Source: Glaciecola sp. 33A
GTDB lineage: Bacteria; Pseudomonadota; Gammaproteobacteria; Enterobacterales; Alteromonadaceae
DNA: 64,000 nucleotides
Direction: 5' to 3'
NCBI RefSeq assembly: GCF_002836745.1
Contig: NZ_PJAR01000035.1
Span: forward strand, 155,023 to 219,022
The notes below the pieces were generated by a model that saw only the letters and a list, made by a program, of their open reading frames with translations, had not been told where the DNA came from and did not search any database. Below, in pieces: positions 63,791-64,000 of the stretch (positions are counted from its first letter, which is position 1; each line of letters begins with the position of its first letter). A program made the position numbers and the translations under genes.

Positions 63791-64000
63791 CTAGCACTTA
63801 GCGCTGATAGCGCAGTCTCGGCAAGCAATATGATTAACGTATACCTTTTGCTCAAGACCATGTTCTGTCACGTTGCGGCGATGGACCAATTCCTCACCCG
63901 CAGGCAGATATAGATATCCTTGTTTTATCGTATTTGAATAACGATTTATTGAATACGCCTTTTTTTGCTACGCCCGAGGTATCGGTCTGTGGCACTTTTT
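63791..64000 (-). mobile_element. Decayed IS1182-family transposase fragment (partial at right edge)
   Basis: Read on the minus strand, one frame gives VPQTDTSGVAKKGVFNKSLFKYDKT and, after a frameshift near 63920, the other gives GYLYLPAGEELVHRRN ... VNHIACRDCAISAKC followed by TAG. Together they match the IS1182 transposase order F-x-K-x2-F-x-YD ... Y-x-CPAG-x-L ... C-x2-C-x4-C. The frameshift and the premature stop show that it is inactive. The rest lies beyond the window. Confidence 0.75.

Overview
The window looks like a chromosomal segment of a marine gammaproteobacterium of the order Alteromonadales, most likely an Alteromonadaceae (Glaciecola/Paraglaciecola/Aliiglaciecola-type) strain. 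The reasons are the moderate to low GC content, small families typical of that group (DUF3081, DUF3016, DUF2956, DUF6436), DUF1974-type FadE, a stand-alone MFS-PlsC fusion and a PEP-CTERM-like protein. This is inference from gene content; no rRNA or tRNA gene is present to anchor it.

Layout. 1-6.7 kb: the 3' end of glnE faces a three-gene minus-strand set (DUF3081, an LpxL-type acyltransferase, a TcpQ-like protein). fadE diverges from it behind a possible FadR site, and tdk follows. 7-11.1 kb: an acyl-CoA dehydrogenase, an aminoglycoside-phosphotransferase-like kinase and an SDR form a tight operon that resembles a split mammalian ACAD10/ACAD11. A BASS transporter follows. 11.3-17 kb: a YtcJ-like amidohydrolase lipoprotein, a class-C beta-lactamase-like hydrolase and a KefC-like antiporter. 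17-20.6 kb: a bufferin-type operon (bufA, bufB, bufC, doxX) with a YHS-domain lipoprotein next to it. 20.7-29.2 kb: kynU, a giant DUF2339 membrane protein, a decayed copy of part of pnuC, a PEP-CTERM-like protein, intact pnuC and an S33-type hydrolase.

29.3-33.6 kb: a compact envelope operon (large unknown membrane protein, CsgG-like lipoprotein, small lipoprotein, DUF4810, DUF799). 33.7-37.5 kb: an MFS-PlsC fusion, a thioredoxin-fold-like lipoprotein and an outer-membrane barrel. 37.5-44.3 kb: a carbon-flux block with a LysR regulator divergent from icd, and a fumC-acnA operon converging on icd. The LysR/icd gap carries two identical-format palindromes. 45-51.2 kb: an MCP with a multi-pass histidine-rich sensor, DUF6436, an aldo/keto reductase, DUF3016, DUF2956 and a formylglycine-generating enzyme with both catalytic cysteines. 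51.3-54.7 kb: divergent metE/metR with a perfect MetR box. 55-60 kb: nhaC, an ADP-ribosylglycohydrolase-like gene, and convergent, overlapping ovoA (ovothiol). 60.5-63.4 kb: an ECF sigma / anti-sigma / PDZ / PDZ operon. The right edge holds two decayed sequences: the tail of a PRMT-like methyltransferase and a frameshifted IS1182-family transposase.

Most of the window is ordinary chromosomal backbone. The parts most worth attention are the bufferin operon, the split ACAD11-like operon, the CsgG/DUF4810/DUF799 operon with its unknown membrane partner, and the sigma/anti-sigma/double-PDZ operon. Several intergenic regions also carry short perfect tandem duplications of 7-20 bp units.
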